Shown here in pieces: positions 45,528-54,247 of a DNA stretch of 62,802 nt. The notes below the pieces were generated by a model, which saw nothing but the letters and a program-made list of their open reading frames with translations, was not told where the DNA came from and did no database searches. Positions within the stretch are counted from its first letter, which is position 1; every line of letters starts with the position of its first letter. The stretch covers positions 386,409 to 449,210 of the forward strand of contig NZ_JH976434.1 in the NCBI RefSeq assembly GCF_000306965.1, given 5' to 3'. Origin of the DNA: Amphibacillus jilinensis Y1 (GTDB taxonomy: Bacteria > Bacillota > Bacilli > Bacillales > Amphibacillaceae). A program made the translations under genes and the position numbers.

Positions 45528-46463
45528 ATGAAACAACTAAAAAAATTTTTAATCCCCTTCATTCTCCTTCTTTTTGTTTTAAGTGGATGCGATCAGAATA
45601 ATCAAACAGACGGAGCATCAGAAACGAGGATATACACGGACTCAACTGGCGTAGAAGTTGAAATTCCACAGCAACCAGATCGCGTTGTAACGACATACTA
45701 TTTAGATGCTATGCTCGCTCTCGGACAAAAGCCAATTGGCGTCGCTTCACATGTACTAGATAATGAGTATTTAAAAGAACAGCAAGAAGGTGTGATAGAT
45801 ATCGGTCACCCTGTTAATGTAGAGAAAGTATTGGAATTGAATCCAGATTTAATTATCACTTCAAGTCCAGACGAGGTGCAGCAACTTAGCAAGATTGCAC
45901 CAACAGTTGTTATTGACTTCAGTGCTCTCGATGTTTATGGTCAATTAACTGAAGTGGGCAAAGTGTTAAATAGAGAAGAAGAAGCTGAAAATTGGATTGC
46001 CGATTATAAGCAAAAAGCGCAAGAGGTGCAAAACCAACTAGAAGGCGTCATTGAGCAAGATGAAACAGTCAGTATTTTTATGACCTATAAAGACATTTTA
46101 CGTGTTTATGGTGGTCGAAATATTGGGCACATCTTTTACCGCTCTCTGGATTTAACTCCACCACCCTATGTACAAGAAAAAATCGAGGATGACCCTGAAT
46201 TTGTGGAATTTAATACAGAAGAAATATCCATGGAAAAAATTCCAGAACTTGCTGGAGACCATATTGTCATACTTAACTATGGACCTGAAACAACCGAAGA
46301 AGGTGGGATGTTTCATGATATTGAGCGTAGCGCGTTATGGCAAAACCTTGACGCTGTTCAATCAGAAAATCTTTATGTGATTCAGGAGGATCCTTGGTTT
46401 ATCTATTCTCCTCTCGCCTCTGAAAAATCATTGGAGCTGGTTGTAGATTTGCTGACGAAATAA
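45528..46463 (+). CDS. Siderophore-binding lipoprotein 2
   Basis: This 311-residue second binding protein has a lipobox in FVLSGC, and FecB/FhuD-like motifs PDRVVTTYYLDAMLALGQKP and VEKVLELNPDLIITSSPDEV. It follows the first binding protein by 20 bases (ribosome site AAAGGAGACGG). The two differ strongly, so they probably bind different ferric complexes and share the permeases. Confidence 0.88.
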   Translation: MKQLKKFLIPFILLLFVLSGCDQNNQTDGASETRIYTDSTGVEVEIPQQPDRVVTTYYLDAMLALGQKPIGVASHVLDNEYLKEQQEGVIDIGHPVNVEKVLELNPDLIITSSPDEVQQLSKIAPTVVIDFSALDVYGQLTEVGKVLNREEEAENWIADYKQKAQEVQNQLEGVIEQDETVSIFMTYKDILRVYGGRNIGHIFYRSLDLTPPPYVQEKIEDDPEFVEFNTEEISMEKIPELAGDHIVILNYGPETTEEGGMFHDIERSALWQNLDAVQSENLYVIQEDPWFIYSPLASEKSLELVVDLLTK

Positions 46464-46621
46464 AACAAACTATCATTCAAGGCAAGTCGTTATTTTAAAT
46501 TACGAACGTCATTTGTGTCAATTCAATTTATTATCGTTTGAAATGAAGGCGAAACGGTTACAAAATAGAATAGATAAATAGGTTTGATTTCGTTTGTCTT
46601 GTGGGATGCTGCAAGTAATTA

Positions 46622-46830
46622 GGTTCTCTGTCAAGTGTGGTGGTGTAATGTTCACTCCACCATGCATCTTTGTTAAAAGCTTGCTAAGCCGCAGAGGGAA
46701 ATATACTCGGTTCTTTCCGCGGACGAACGCCCAAGCCTCCTCGCAACGCCGGCTGTGGGGTCTCGGTCGCCCGTGTTTCCGCAGGAGCCTCGCATATTTC
46801 CTCTGCTATGTACTATTTCAAACGAGAGCC
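46622..46830 (+). repeat. Repeat family B, long copy 2 (MITE-like)
   Basis: Starts GGTTCTCTGTCAAGTG and ends CGAGAGCC. The end, read inward as GGCTCTCGTTTGAAAT, is an imperfect inverted match to the start. It is nearly identical to 22-250 except for a deletion of about 25 bases. No target duplication is visible. An ORF of 99 codons that crosses it is not supported. The stretch 46464-46621 shows nothing else. Confidence 0.7.
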
Positions 46831-46833
46831 TTT

Positions 46834-47037
46834 TTAATCTATCGTTTCTATAATAATCGAAGGAGACGGTTCGTTGTCATCCCTACCAAGTGAGCTGCAC
46901 AAAGCATTTGTACAACGTTGATAATCATCCACCATTTGTAATCGTTCATAAAAAGGACGACTACAATTTGGACACAAATATCTTCGCTACAGGAATCCCA
47001 TCACGATAGAGGACACCACCACATTCAGTATAGAGCC
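46834..47037 (-). pseudogene. Frameshifted zinc-ribbon remnant
   Basis: On the minus strand one frame reads WLYTECGGVLYRDGIPVA and, after a shift near 46985, RYLCPNCSRPFYERLQMVDD, running on to a TAA at 46836. The CGG/CPNC arrangement looks like a zinc ribbon. The beginning is lost and the end touches repeat B. Parent protein unknown. Confidence 0.45.
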
Positions 47038-47055
47038 AGTAATTATTATAACAAA

Positions 47056-47090
47056 CACAAAAAAGCCCAAAGCAACATTTGCTCTGAGCT
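47056..47090 (-). terminator. Terminator of the epimerase-like gene
   Basis: On the minus strand AGCTCAGAGCAA pairs with TTGCTTTGGGCT, followed by TTTTTTG, 22 bases after the stop. Confidence 0.85.
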
Positions 47091-47111
47091 ATAAATAATA
47101 GATCTTTTTGG

Positions 47112-47969
47112 CTAGACTACTTGAAAACTGACCCATGTTTCATGAGCCTGTTTGGGTTCGACAATAATTAATTCATCCTGATGTTCCAATTCACCAGTCT
47201 TGGCAGTCCAAGGTTCTACACAAACAAATTCCTTGTCTTGTTCTGACCATAAAACGGTATAACGAAAATCTTTTCCCATTTCGATATGAACATCGACATC
47301 ATCAAACTTAGCGTCCACGGCTGTTCGCTTGTTCTCTAAAACGACAGCTTCCTTCAATTTTTCCAAATCGATTTTCCCTTCAAACGCTTTTGTTTTGCCA
47401 TCATTATAATCATAATACGTTTCGGCATCAGTGTCGATCGATACGAGCTTTGAATTTGCTTTAAAATAAGGATGTAGTCCGGGATAAATCGGCATTGGAG
47501 TTGCGCCTACATTACGATAAGTTTGATAGATAAAGAGTTGATCTTCCTTAAGTGTATATGTAAAGATAACCTCGAAATCAAACGGGTAAGCTTCTTTTGT
47601 TCCAATGCTACTCTCAAATAAAATGGAAATAAACGCTTTTTCTTCATCAGCATACGTCTCAATAACTTCCCACGGATGAATACGAGCAAGGCCGTGATTG
47701 GGCATATGATAATGCTTATCCTCCCACTGATACTGACCGTTAGGTAATTGACCAGAGATTGGGAATAAAATTGGAATCCCGCCACGAATATTTTGCTTAC
47801 GATCATACAATGTTTCTTCATTTAAATATAGCTTCTCTTGACCTTTGGTACCATAGCCAATTATAATTCCGCCACGTTCAGGGCAAACGGTAATCCACGA
47901 CGTGCCCTCTTCATTGCTTAGTTGATACATCGCAAACATTTGTTTTTCAAAGCTTTCAATTTTATACAT
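47112..47969 (-). CDS. Aldose 1-epimerase family protein
   Basis: This 285-residue galactose-mutarotase-like beta-sandwich protein has candidate catalytic residues: His in MPNHGLARIHPWEV, His in YPGLHPYFKAN, and Glu in CVEPWTAKTGEL. The family includes aldose 1-epimerases and hexose-6-phosphate mutarotases (YeaD/LacX types); the opening GGIPILFPISGQLP resembles the LacX/YihR-like branch. It is monocistronic. Confidence 0.8.
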   Translation of the reverse strand: MYKIESFEKQMFAMYQLSNEEGTSWITVCPERGGIIIGYGTKGQEKLYLNEETLYDRKQNIRGGIPILFPISGQLPNGQYQWEDKHYHMPNHGLARIHPWEVIETYADEEKAFISILFESSIGTKEAYPFDFEVIFTYTLKEDQLFIYQTYRNVGATPMPIYPGLHPYFKANSKLVSIDTDAETYYDYNDGKTKAFEGKIDLEKLKEAVVLENKRTAVDAKFDDVDVHIEMGKDFRYTVLWSEQDKEFVCVEPWTAKTGELEHQDELIIVEPKQAHETWVSFQVV

Positions 47970-48113
47970 ATGTTAGATATCCCCTTAACGATTTTTGTTC
48001 ATCTCTCTATCTAAGTATGTAGTCTAAGCCTAACCTAATACTTAAGAAAATACTAGGTCAAATCACACCTACTCTATTATACTAAAAATCGTCGAAATTG
48101 AATATCTATTTTT

Positions 48114-48866
48114 TTATTTTGTCGATCGAAGGCAGTAATTTGCCCCGTTCATCTCTATTAACTTTGTCTCAGGACTATCAATAACAAGTTCAGAGAGCTG
48201 TGCCTTTCTTGCTTCTTTAAATACAAATACTTTATCATCAAGCGTTAAGCGAGTCGGACTCTTTTTTTCAATAGGAAAAACAGTCGCCCAATGGTTAACC
48301 GTTGCTTCTGGATCTGGCACGTGAAAAACAGCTTCCGACATAGTGAGTTCACCAAGTGGATGTTCAGAAATAATGCTCGCTTCACGTAATTGTTCATATC
48401 TTTCTTGATCCGTTCCCGACCATTCAATGACAAATGGATAAGGTAGCCCTTGAAAGTCTCCGGCTATCGTCATCATCTTCCACTCAATCAGTTGGTTTTG
48501 CGCATTATATCGCTTGCCCGCCATAATAGGAGAAACATCAATGTGATGCTCGATTAATTGTTCTCGAATCGCTTCAATATTATCTGTTCGTAAAGCTACT
48601 CGACTAAATCCTTCGTGATCAGGTAAACATTTAACCGCATCTTTTACCACTTGATTTGGCTCTGTAATCGATTCAGCTAACTGACGATCCTCAATGCCAA
48701 GGAACTCCAAGTAAGTTAAACCAAAATAACTTAAAACGTTATACGTTCCCCATTGCTTATGTGAACCACCTTGAAATGCGGTGATGCCTTGTTTTTCAAA
48801 GGTTTGACGAGCATGTTCTAAATCATTAACGTAATGGACGGTATGATCCCAAATTAACTTTGCCAT
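48114..48866 (-). CDS. VOC-superfamily (glyoxalase-like) protein
   Basis: This 250-residue protein is of the glyoxalase-like type that pairs two VOC modules. The N-terminal module contains DHTVHYVNDLEHARQTFEKQ and GTYNVLSYFGLTYLEFLGIE; the second begins about residue 160 (AVFHVPDPEATVNHW). Possible metal ligands are the His and Glu in these segments. Substrate unknown. It follows the P5C-reductase-like gene by 13 bases, so the two probably share a transcript. Confidence 0.75.
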   Translation of the reverse strand: MAKLIWDHTVHYVNDLEHARQTFEKQGITAFQGGSHKQWGTYNVLSYFGLTYLEFLGIEDRQLAESITEPNQVVKDAVKCLPDHEGFSRVALRTDNIEAIREQLIEHHIDVSPIMAGKRYNAQNQLIEWKMMTIAGDFQGLPYPFVIEWSGTDQERYEQLREASIISEHPLGELTMSEAVFHVPDPEATVNHWATVFPIEKKSPTRLTLDDKVFVFKEARKAQLSELVIDSPETKLIEMNGANYCLRSTK

Positions 48867-48879
48867 CTTTACTCTCCTC

Positions 48880-49683
48880 CTATTGATTTGCTAATTCTGT
48901 TGTTCGTTTAACTGCTTTAAGTACACTGCGCTGTAAGCCAGCAGCAAAGTCTGATCCGTTTAATTCATGCAGCGCATTGATCCCAACACCAGCAGGTGAG
49001 TTGTTAATGTCCAATAATTGACGAGGGTGCTTGTCAGATTTTTTGAGCATCTCGACAGCACCTACCATATTTTCTAGAGCGACTTCCCAAGCTATATCAC
49101 GAGGTAGACCGGCGAGAACACCAGCATCCGCTAAAGACTCAATAAAATAATAGATGTAATTAGGACCTGCTACACCATAGCCCGTAAATATATCAATTAA
49201 TTTCTCATCAATGTATTTTACTTTGCCAAATCCATTTAGGAATGGATCAACATCTGCTTGATTGGCATGTCGATTTAAGGCGACGCCACTATAACCTCTT
49301 CCTGTATCGGTTAACGTATTTGGGATCACACGGGCAATCGCTCGGTTTTGCTCAAACCACCGTTCAAATTGATCAATCGTCACACCTGCTACAATTGAGA
49401 TAACAGTCGCAGCTTTTGAGCCATAGTTATTAATCACTTGGCAGACTGATTGGAGATCATCTTGTGGTCTGACACCAATAACAATAAGATCAGCATCCGC
49501 CAGGAACTGCGTTTGCTGTTGACCAGTCTCAATTTGATATGTCTCCGTTAAATACGTTTGGCGCTCTTCACTAATATCGGTCACCGTTATATCTTTTGTT
49601 GTTAACACGTTATTCGCTAAAATCGCTCGAATCATTGCTTCAGACATTTGTCCGCCACCAATAAAATGCACTCGATTCCCCAT
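48880..49683 (-). CDS. Pyrroline-5-carboxylate reductase-like protein
   Basis: This 267-residue NAD(P)H-binding enzyme is of the P5CR family. The Rossmann start is RVHFIGGGQMSEAMIRAIL, and the dimer domain reads GVAGPNYIYYFIESLADAG. At the substrate-binding site of classical P5CR (DxVTSPGGTT) it has DINNSPAGVG, so proline synthesis is not certain; ProG/ComER-like roles are possible. The ATG at 49683 sits nine bases from GGAG; the one at 49689 is too close. Confidence 0.8.
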   Translation of the reverse strand: MGNRVHFIGGGQMSEAMIRAILANNVLTTKDITVTDISEERQTYLTETYQIETGQQQTQFLADADLIVIGVRPQDDLQSVCQVINNYGSKAATVISIVAGVTIDQFERWFEQNRAIARVIPNTLTDTGRGYSGVALNRHANQADVDPFLNGFGKVKYIDEKLIDIFTGYGVAGPNYIYYFIESLADAGVLAGLPRDIAWEVALENMVGAVEMLKKSDKHPRQLLDINNSPAGVGINALHELNGSDFAAGLQRSVLKAVKRTTELANQ

Positions 49684-49704
49684 TACCATTCACTCCTTCT
49701 TTTT

Positions 49705-49800
49705 TAACCGTCCGTAAGCACCCATCTCAAATTAGAGAGTAGAGCAAATCTATTCCGGTGGGTGATAACGGCCGCTAATGTCCTGATTTATTCAACTAAC
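49705..49800 (-). repeat. Repeat family A copy
   Basis: Read on the minus strand: AATCAGGACATTAGC, then CACCCACCGG...GAGATGGGTG as the right stem, then TTACGGACGGTTA. The right stem pairs CACCC with GGGTG, where the copy at 38001 pairs CGCCC with GGGCG. Confidence 0.7.
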
Positions 49801-49845
49801 AAACACGAAAACCATTGTTACAAACAGTCTCAAGCTAAACGTGCC

Positions 49846-49888
49846 AAAAAATCAGTAGAGCCATTATTGATCTCTACTGATTTTCTTT
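49846..49888 (-). terminator. Terminator of the methionine importer operon
   Basis: AAAATCAGTAGAG and CTCTACTGATTTT form a perfect stem followed on the minus strand by TTTTTT, about 15 bases after the metQ stop. Confidence 0.88.
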
Positions 49889-49902
49889 AATCAGCAACTT
49901 AC

Positions 49903-50715
49903 TTAATTATTCTCCCAAGCTTCTGGTAAAACAAAGCCATCATACTTTGATTCACCTGTAATATATGCTTCAAATTCTGCTGATTCATATGCCGCTTTTA
50001 AGTCTTGAGCCCATTCTTCATCTAAGTCTTCTTCTAATACGGTGACAATAATGCGATGCTCCTCAGGTGTGTCTTCAATCGCTAAGCCATCAGCAATACG
50101 CATCCCTGCTTCAGCAATATAATTCCCATTAATAATACCGAAATCCACATCTTCTAATGAAACGAGAATTTGTGCTGGATCTAACACTTGAAAGTCAACC
50201 TCATAGTCTGCTGCTGACACACTACTTAAATTAAAATCTGTGGTTCCTGCATCATCTGCAATCGTTACCCAACCTAAATCTTCTAGAATACGGACAGCCC
50301 GTTCTTGATTAACTGGGTCATTAGGAAGGGCTACTGTTGAACCATCTTCGACCGCATCTAATGAATCGTGGCGTACAGAATGAAGTGACTGCGGTGCTCC
50401 AGGCGCAAACGCTAATCGCGTCATTTCAATTCCTAACTCATCGTTAATCCCTTCCATGTACGCTGTACTTTGAAACACACTTGCATCAATAGCTCCCTCT
50501 GCCATTGCAGGGTTTACTTGCATATTTTGTGAGAATACTTGGATTTCTACTTCATAGCCTTGTTCTTCTAAAATAGGTAAAATACCTTCTCTAAATTGTT
50601 CTTCGTAAGTTCCAACACCAAATCCGACGGTAATTGTATCCGTGTCATCTTCTCCACCACACGCTGCTAATACGACTACTACAGTTAAAATTAACAAAAA
50701 TATTTTTTTCTTCAT
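49903..50715 (-). CDS. metQ: Methionine-binding lipoprotein
   Basis: This 270-residue NlpA/MetQ-type binding protein brings methionine (or its sulfoxide) to MetNI. Lipobox VVLAAC (Cys19); family motifs VNPAMAEGAIDASVFQ and VALPNDPVNQERAVRILEDLG, GIINGNYIAEAG. The protein is acidic. It is the last gene of the operon; only 13 bases separate it from the methyltransferase-like gene. Confidence 0.93.
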   Translation of the reverse strand: MKKKIFLLILTVVVVLAACGGEDDTDTITVGFGVGTYEEQFREGILPILEEQGYEVEIQVFSQNMQVNPAMAEGAIDASVFQSTAYMEGINDELGIEMTRLAFAPGAPQSLHSVRHDSLDAVEDGSTVALPNDPVNQERAVRILEDLGWVTIADDAGTTDFNLSSVSAADYEVDFQVLDPAQILVSLEDVDFGIINGNYIAEAGMRIADGLAIEDTPEEHRIIVTVLEEDLDEEWAQDLKAAYESAEFEAYITGESKYDGFVLPEAWENN

Positions 50716-50728
50716 TTCTTTTTGCCCC

Positions 50729-51745
50729 CTATTGTCTAATGCTATCTCTTAAAGATTGAAGTGCTTGATGTGTGGCATCAGGAGATACCGCACAATTTGG
50801 CACTAATAAAAATGGTTGACCTTCCATAATGGATAAAGCCTGTTTTGCTTGTAATTGAATCGACGTTGGATCATCAGTATTGAATATATGATGATCTACC
50901 CCCGCTACTTTAACTTTCTCAAGCGATACCGATAAATCAGGATTTCCAGTAGCATCAGGATCCCAACTTATCCCTTCAACAGGGTAATCATTAAAACGCG
51001 CTGGATCAGCATAAGCACCACAAGTATGCAAAATCCGTCCACCTGGATTAATCGCTTGTAATACGATCATATCATAGGGGCGTGAGAACTCATTAAATTG
51101 CGCTTCAGTAAATAAATCCGGGTGTGCCGTACCGGTTGTCGCATAAAATAAGCCATCGACACCGTTTTTTTCAAGCTCCTTAATGTAATCTGCCATGGTA
51201 AGTGCAATCGCAAGTAGCGCTTGATGAACCTCACTACGATGTGTAGTAAGCAGGCGGTGAAAATCAATCGGTTGCTCACTGCCATACATCGTTTGATCAA
51301 CGTAAGAAATATGCCCTGCTAAAAACATTAAAATGGTTAGTGGTGAAAACACCGTTTGGACAATTGGCATGTCGTCTAACCCTGTTCTGATTTGTTTAGC
51401 CGCATCAAGCTGTTCTTGCAGTGGCTCAGACTTTGAGATATTAAGTCGAGTAATTTTACTCAAATCACTTGGTGTTTGCACGACAGCTTTTACTTGTTTT
51501 GGGAAAACCCATTGATAGTCAGTAAAATCATAAACGTTACCAAAGGCTTCCGCTAAATAAGTGGCTCTTGGATTTATTTTAATCCAATCCCAATCGTACT
51601 GTTTGGCAAAACGAATCGTTGCATCGGCTAAATCATTAGCGGTATGCTCTTCATCTAAAAAATGATGCCAACCACTAACCAACGATCGATCATGCACTTC
51701 CTGTGACAGAATTTTTTTGAACTGCGCTCTTTTATGATATGGCAT
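50729..51745 (-). CDS. URO-D/MtaA-superfamily methyltransferase-like protein
   Basis: This 338-residue protein has the uroporphyrinogen-decarboxylase-like barrel. His240 and Cys242 in ILHTCGAYAD and Cys318 in VPNCAVSPDATHQAL match the zinc ligands of the methylcobamide:thiol methyltransferases MtaA and CmuA, not the decarboxylase. It should therefore move a methyl group to or from a zinc-bound thiol. It lies inside the methionine importer operon, between metI and metQ, which suggests a methyl-sulfur substrate. No corrinoid protein gene is visible nearby. Confidence 0.75.
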   Translation of the reverse strand: MPYHKRAQFKKILSQEVHDRSLVSGWHHFLDEEHTANDLADATIRFAKQYDWDWIKINPRATYLAEAFGNVYDFTDYQWVFPKQVKAVVQTPSDLSKITRLNISKSEPLQEQLDAAKQIRTGLDDMPIVQTVFSPLTILMFLAGHISYVDQTMYGSEQPIDFHRLLTTHRSEVHQALLAIALTMADYIKELEKNGVDGLFYATTGTAHPDLFTEAQFNEFSRPYDMIVLQAINPGGRILHTCGAYADPARFNDYPVEGISWDPDATGNPDLSVSLEKVKVAGVDHHIFNTDDPTSIQLQAKQALSIMEGQPFLLVPNCAVSPDATHQALQSLRDSIRQ

Positions 51746-51761
51746 GTACCTCTCTCCTTTT

Positions 51762-51868
51762 TATCACAGATAATCGTCCGTAAAACACTCACACTAAACG
51801 GACGCTAATGCCCTGATTCACTCAACTAACAATCAGTTGGCTAATAACGAACGCTCCTGATTGAAGGT
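51762..51868 (-). repeat. Repeat family A copy inside the met operon
   Basis: On the minus strand it reads CTTCAATCAGGAGCG..., CCAACTGATTG, GAGTGAATCAGGGCATTAGC, and TTTTACGGACGATTATCTGTG. It fills the 127 bases between metI and the methyltransferase-like gene. Confidence 0.75.
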
Positions 51869-51872
51869 GGTT

Positions 51873-52574
51873 TTATCGACGGCGTATCAAGCGAGCCACT
51901 GTATTTCCAGTAGACTGGATCAGTTGAACAATTATAATAAGAATAAAAATGGTTGCAAACATCGCAAACGTGTCATAGCGCTGATAGCCATAAATAATCG
52001 CAATATTACCAATACCGCCACCGCCTACTACTCCAGCCATTGCTGACGCGCCAATTAATGAAATCGTCGCCGTCGCAAGTGAGAGAATTAGCGAACCAAA
52101 TGCCTCTGGTAAAATAAAATACCAAATAATTTGAAATGGGGTTGCCCCCATAGATTCAGCTGCCTCTATGATTCCCGGTCCCACTTCAAGTAATGAATTT
52201 TCAACAAGTCTAGCAATAAATGGGGTGATGAATATAATTAAAGGGACAATTGCTGCGTTTGTTCCAATTGACGTCCCAACAATACTACGTGTAAATGGTA
52301 TCATCGCTACCATCAGAATAATAAATGGTACAGATCGAACAATATTAATCAAAAAGTTCAAAATAAAGTAAACAAACGGCACAGCAAGTATGCCCCCACG
52401 CCTGGTAACAACAATGACCACACCCAATATGGAACCAAAAATCGTCCCAATTAAAAGCGACATTCCTACCATATAAAGCGTATTAACGATTTCTTCCAAG
52501 AACTCTTGAAGGGTAACATTTGTATTAATAATTTCTCCCAAGAACTCTTGAAGGGTAACAGCTGGATTAAACAT
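51873..52574 (-). CDS. metI: Methionine ABC importer permease
   Basis: This 233-residue protein has five to six membrane helices and the MetI loop IEAAESMGATPFQIIWY that contacts MetN. Near the N-terminus the unit VTLQEFLGEIINTN is followed by VTLQEFLEEIVNTL, a tandem 14-residue (42-bp) duplication. Its ATG overlaps the metN stop (TAATG), so the two are coupled. Confidence 0.93.
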   Translation of the reverse strand: MFNPAVTLQEFLGEIINTNVTLQEFLEEIVNTLYMVGMSLLIGTIFGSILGVVIVVTRRGGILAVPFVYFILNFLINIVRSVPFIILMVAMIPFTRSIVGTSIGTNAAIVPLIIFITPFIARLVENSLLEVGPGIIEAAESMGATPFQIIWYFILPEAFGSLILSLATATISLIGASAMAGVVGGGGIGNIAIIYGYQRYDTFAMFATIFILIIIVQLIQSTGNTVARLIRRR

Positions 52575-53593
52575 TAAATAGACACCTCCTCAATGCGAAC
52601 ACCTTGTGCTTCTAAATAGGCAAGTGCATTAGCTTTGTCTTCTTCCTTCCCCTCAATATCCAAATACCAAATTGCGAGTGTTGTATCTTGTATTTCAGTC
52701 ATATTGGTGAATACAGCACTTACTGTTAACCCAAAACGTTGTATTAATGTTGCGAGTATAGGTTGAGTCGCATGCTCACCAACCATTTCAAGTTTCGTTA
52801 AGGCATGCACACCTTGTTGTTTCAACTGCTCTTGGATTTGACTTGGAACATCGGTTCTAACAACTGTTTGGACAAAATTACGCGATGTTGGGTGCTTCGG
52901 ATGGCCAAACACATCAAGAACCGATCCCTCTTCGATTATTTTACCCTCTTCCATAACGGCAACTTTATTGCAAATTTTTTGAATCACTGACATCTCATGC
53001 GTAATTAACATAATGGTAATCCCGTATTCTTTATTTACACGTTGTAATAAATCAAGAATAGATTGTGTCGTCTGAGGATCTAAGGCAGAGGTTGCCTCAT
53101 CACATAATAGTATTTTAGGATTTGAAGCAAGTGCTCTAGCGATCCCAACGCGCTGCTTCTGTCCACCAGAAAGTTCACTCGGATAGTTCATTGCCTTATC
53201 TGCTAAACCGACAAATGCTAATAATTCTGAAACACGCGCATGTATTTCTTTTTTTGATTTTTTCGCCAAGATTAACGGCATCGCGACATTTTTATAAATG
53301 GTCTTGGATTCTAGTAAATTAAAATGTTGAAAAATCATCCCAATTTGTTTTTTTATTTGACGAAGTGCGCTTGGTGGTTGATCAGCTAAGTGTGCACCAT
53401 CAACGATAACACTTCCCTCTGTCGGCTCTTCCAGATAATTGACCAAACGAACTAATGTGCTCTTTCCTGCACCACTGTAACCGATCACCCCAAAAATATC
53501 TCCTTTTTCAATCCTTAAATCTACCCCTTCAAGGGCATGAATTTCTGTATCTTTTTTTTGATAAATTTTATGAATGCCGCGTAGCTCAATCAT
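52574..53593 (-). CDS. metN: Methionine ABC importer ATPase
   Basis: This 339-residue ATPase has Walker A GYSGAGKST, signature LSGGQKQRVG, Walker B LLCDEATSALD, and a C-terminal ACT-like NIL domain (about 265-339) where methionine binds to inhibit transport. The longest frame starts at 53632, but the ribosome site GGGGGG lies before ATG 53593, the standard family start (MIELRGIHKIYQ). First gene of metN-metI-methyltransferase-metQ. I found no S-box or T-box upstream. Confidence 0.93.
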   Translation of the reverse strand: MIELRGIHKIYQKKDTEIHALEGVDLRIEKGDIFGVIGYSGAGKSTLVRLVNYLEEPTEGSVIVDGAHLADQPPSALRQIKKQIGMIFQHFNLLESKTIYKNVAMPLILAKKSKKEIHARVSELLAFVGLADKAMNYPSELSGGQKQRVGIARALASNPKILLCDEATSALDPQTTQSILDLLQRVNKEYGITIMLITHEMSVIQKICNKVAVMEEGKIIEEGSVLDVFGHPKHPTSRNFVQTVVRTDVPSQIQEQLKQQGVHALTKLEMVGEHATQPILATLIQRFGLTVSAVFTNMTEIQDTTLAIWYLDIEGKEEDKANALAYLEAQGVRIEEVSI

Positions 53594-54247
53594 GATGGCC
53601 CCCCTTTTCAAAAACATGTTAGAAAAACGCATGTTCGCTTATCCTTAGGTGAATAGACTAATTTTTCTTATACTTATTTTAACAACCTTGCTTCTCGCTG
53701 ATTTGCTAAAATTTATGCTTTCTATCCTAACACAGGACAAAGCGCATTGAATAGATCGGAATAATATGTATTACAGATAAAAAACATGACCTAACATCCT
53801 TATCATAAGGTATAAGTCATTGGCGTTCTTAATTCTTTAAACTTGAAATCCCCGCCTCAAAAGAGAGAGTGGAGATAACGTCTTGATTCACTCGGGGCAA
53901 CAGGATGTTGGTCACACAAGCGTCTTCGCAGGACGCGAAGACGTTAGCTTGTGTTCCTCAGTTGGTGGGGTGGGTAAGATCGTAGACTAAAACCGCCACA
54001 TCTTTAAGAAGGATTACATACGAAGACCACCATGTCCTGTAGCCCTCCGCCCACTGGTTGTTCATCTTATGCTTAAATGTATAAATTGAAAAGCAAGATA
54101 GCTTGGTGTTAATCATAGGTGCGCATATATTTAGTTACTTATTACTTTACCAAATGAACGCGTCAACTGTCTATTTTTTTAACTTTGATGAAGAAGCGGT
54201 CTATCATCACACCGCCGTGTAAGTATCTCTTGCAAAAGGGATTCACT
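53594..54247. other. Intergenic region with large repeat A copy
   Basis: The region before metN (53594-53850) is AT-rich and holds a small hairpin (CCTTATCATAAGG near 53800). From 53851 a repeat A copy fills most of the space. 54069-54247 shows no gene. Confidence 0.5.
53851..54068 (-). repeat. Repeat family A copy with two hairpin inserts
   Basis: On the minus strand: CCAGTGGGCGGAGGGC, an insert like that at 9403 (TACAGGACATGG, GTCTACGATCTTACCC), then a strong extra hairpin (CACAAGC...GTCTTCGC...GCGAAGAC...GCTTGTG, plus 53926-53960), GAGTGAATCAAGACG, and CTCTCTTTTGAGGCGGGG. At about 218 bases it is the longest copy. Confidence 0.7.

Noticed and set aside
46594-46893. 99-codon plus-strand ORF
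   Set aside because: It crosses repeat B and continues into the zinc-ribbon remnant on the wrong strand; composition is not protein-like.
53594-53850. S-box before metN
   Set aside because: None of the conserved aptamer segments is present on the minus strand.
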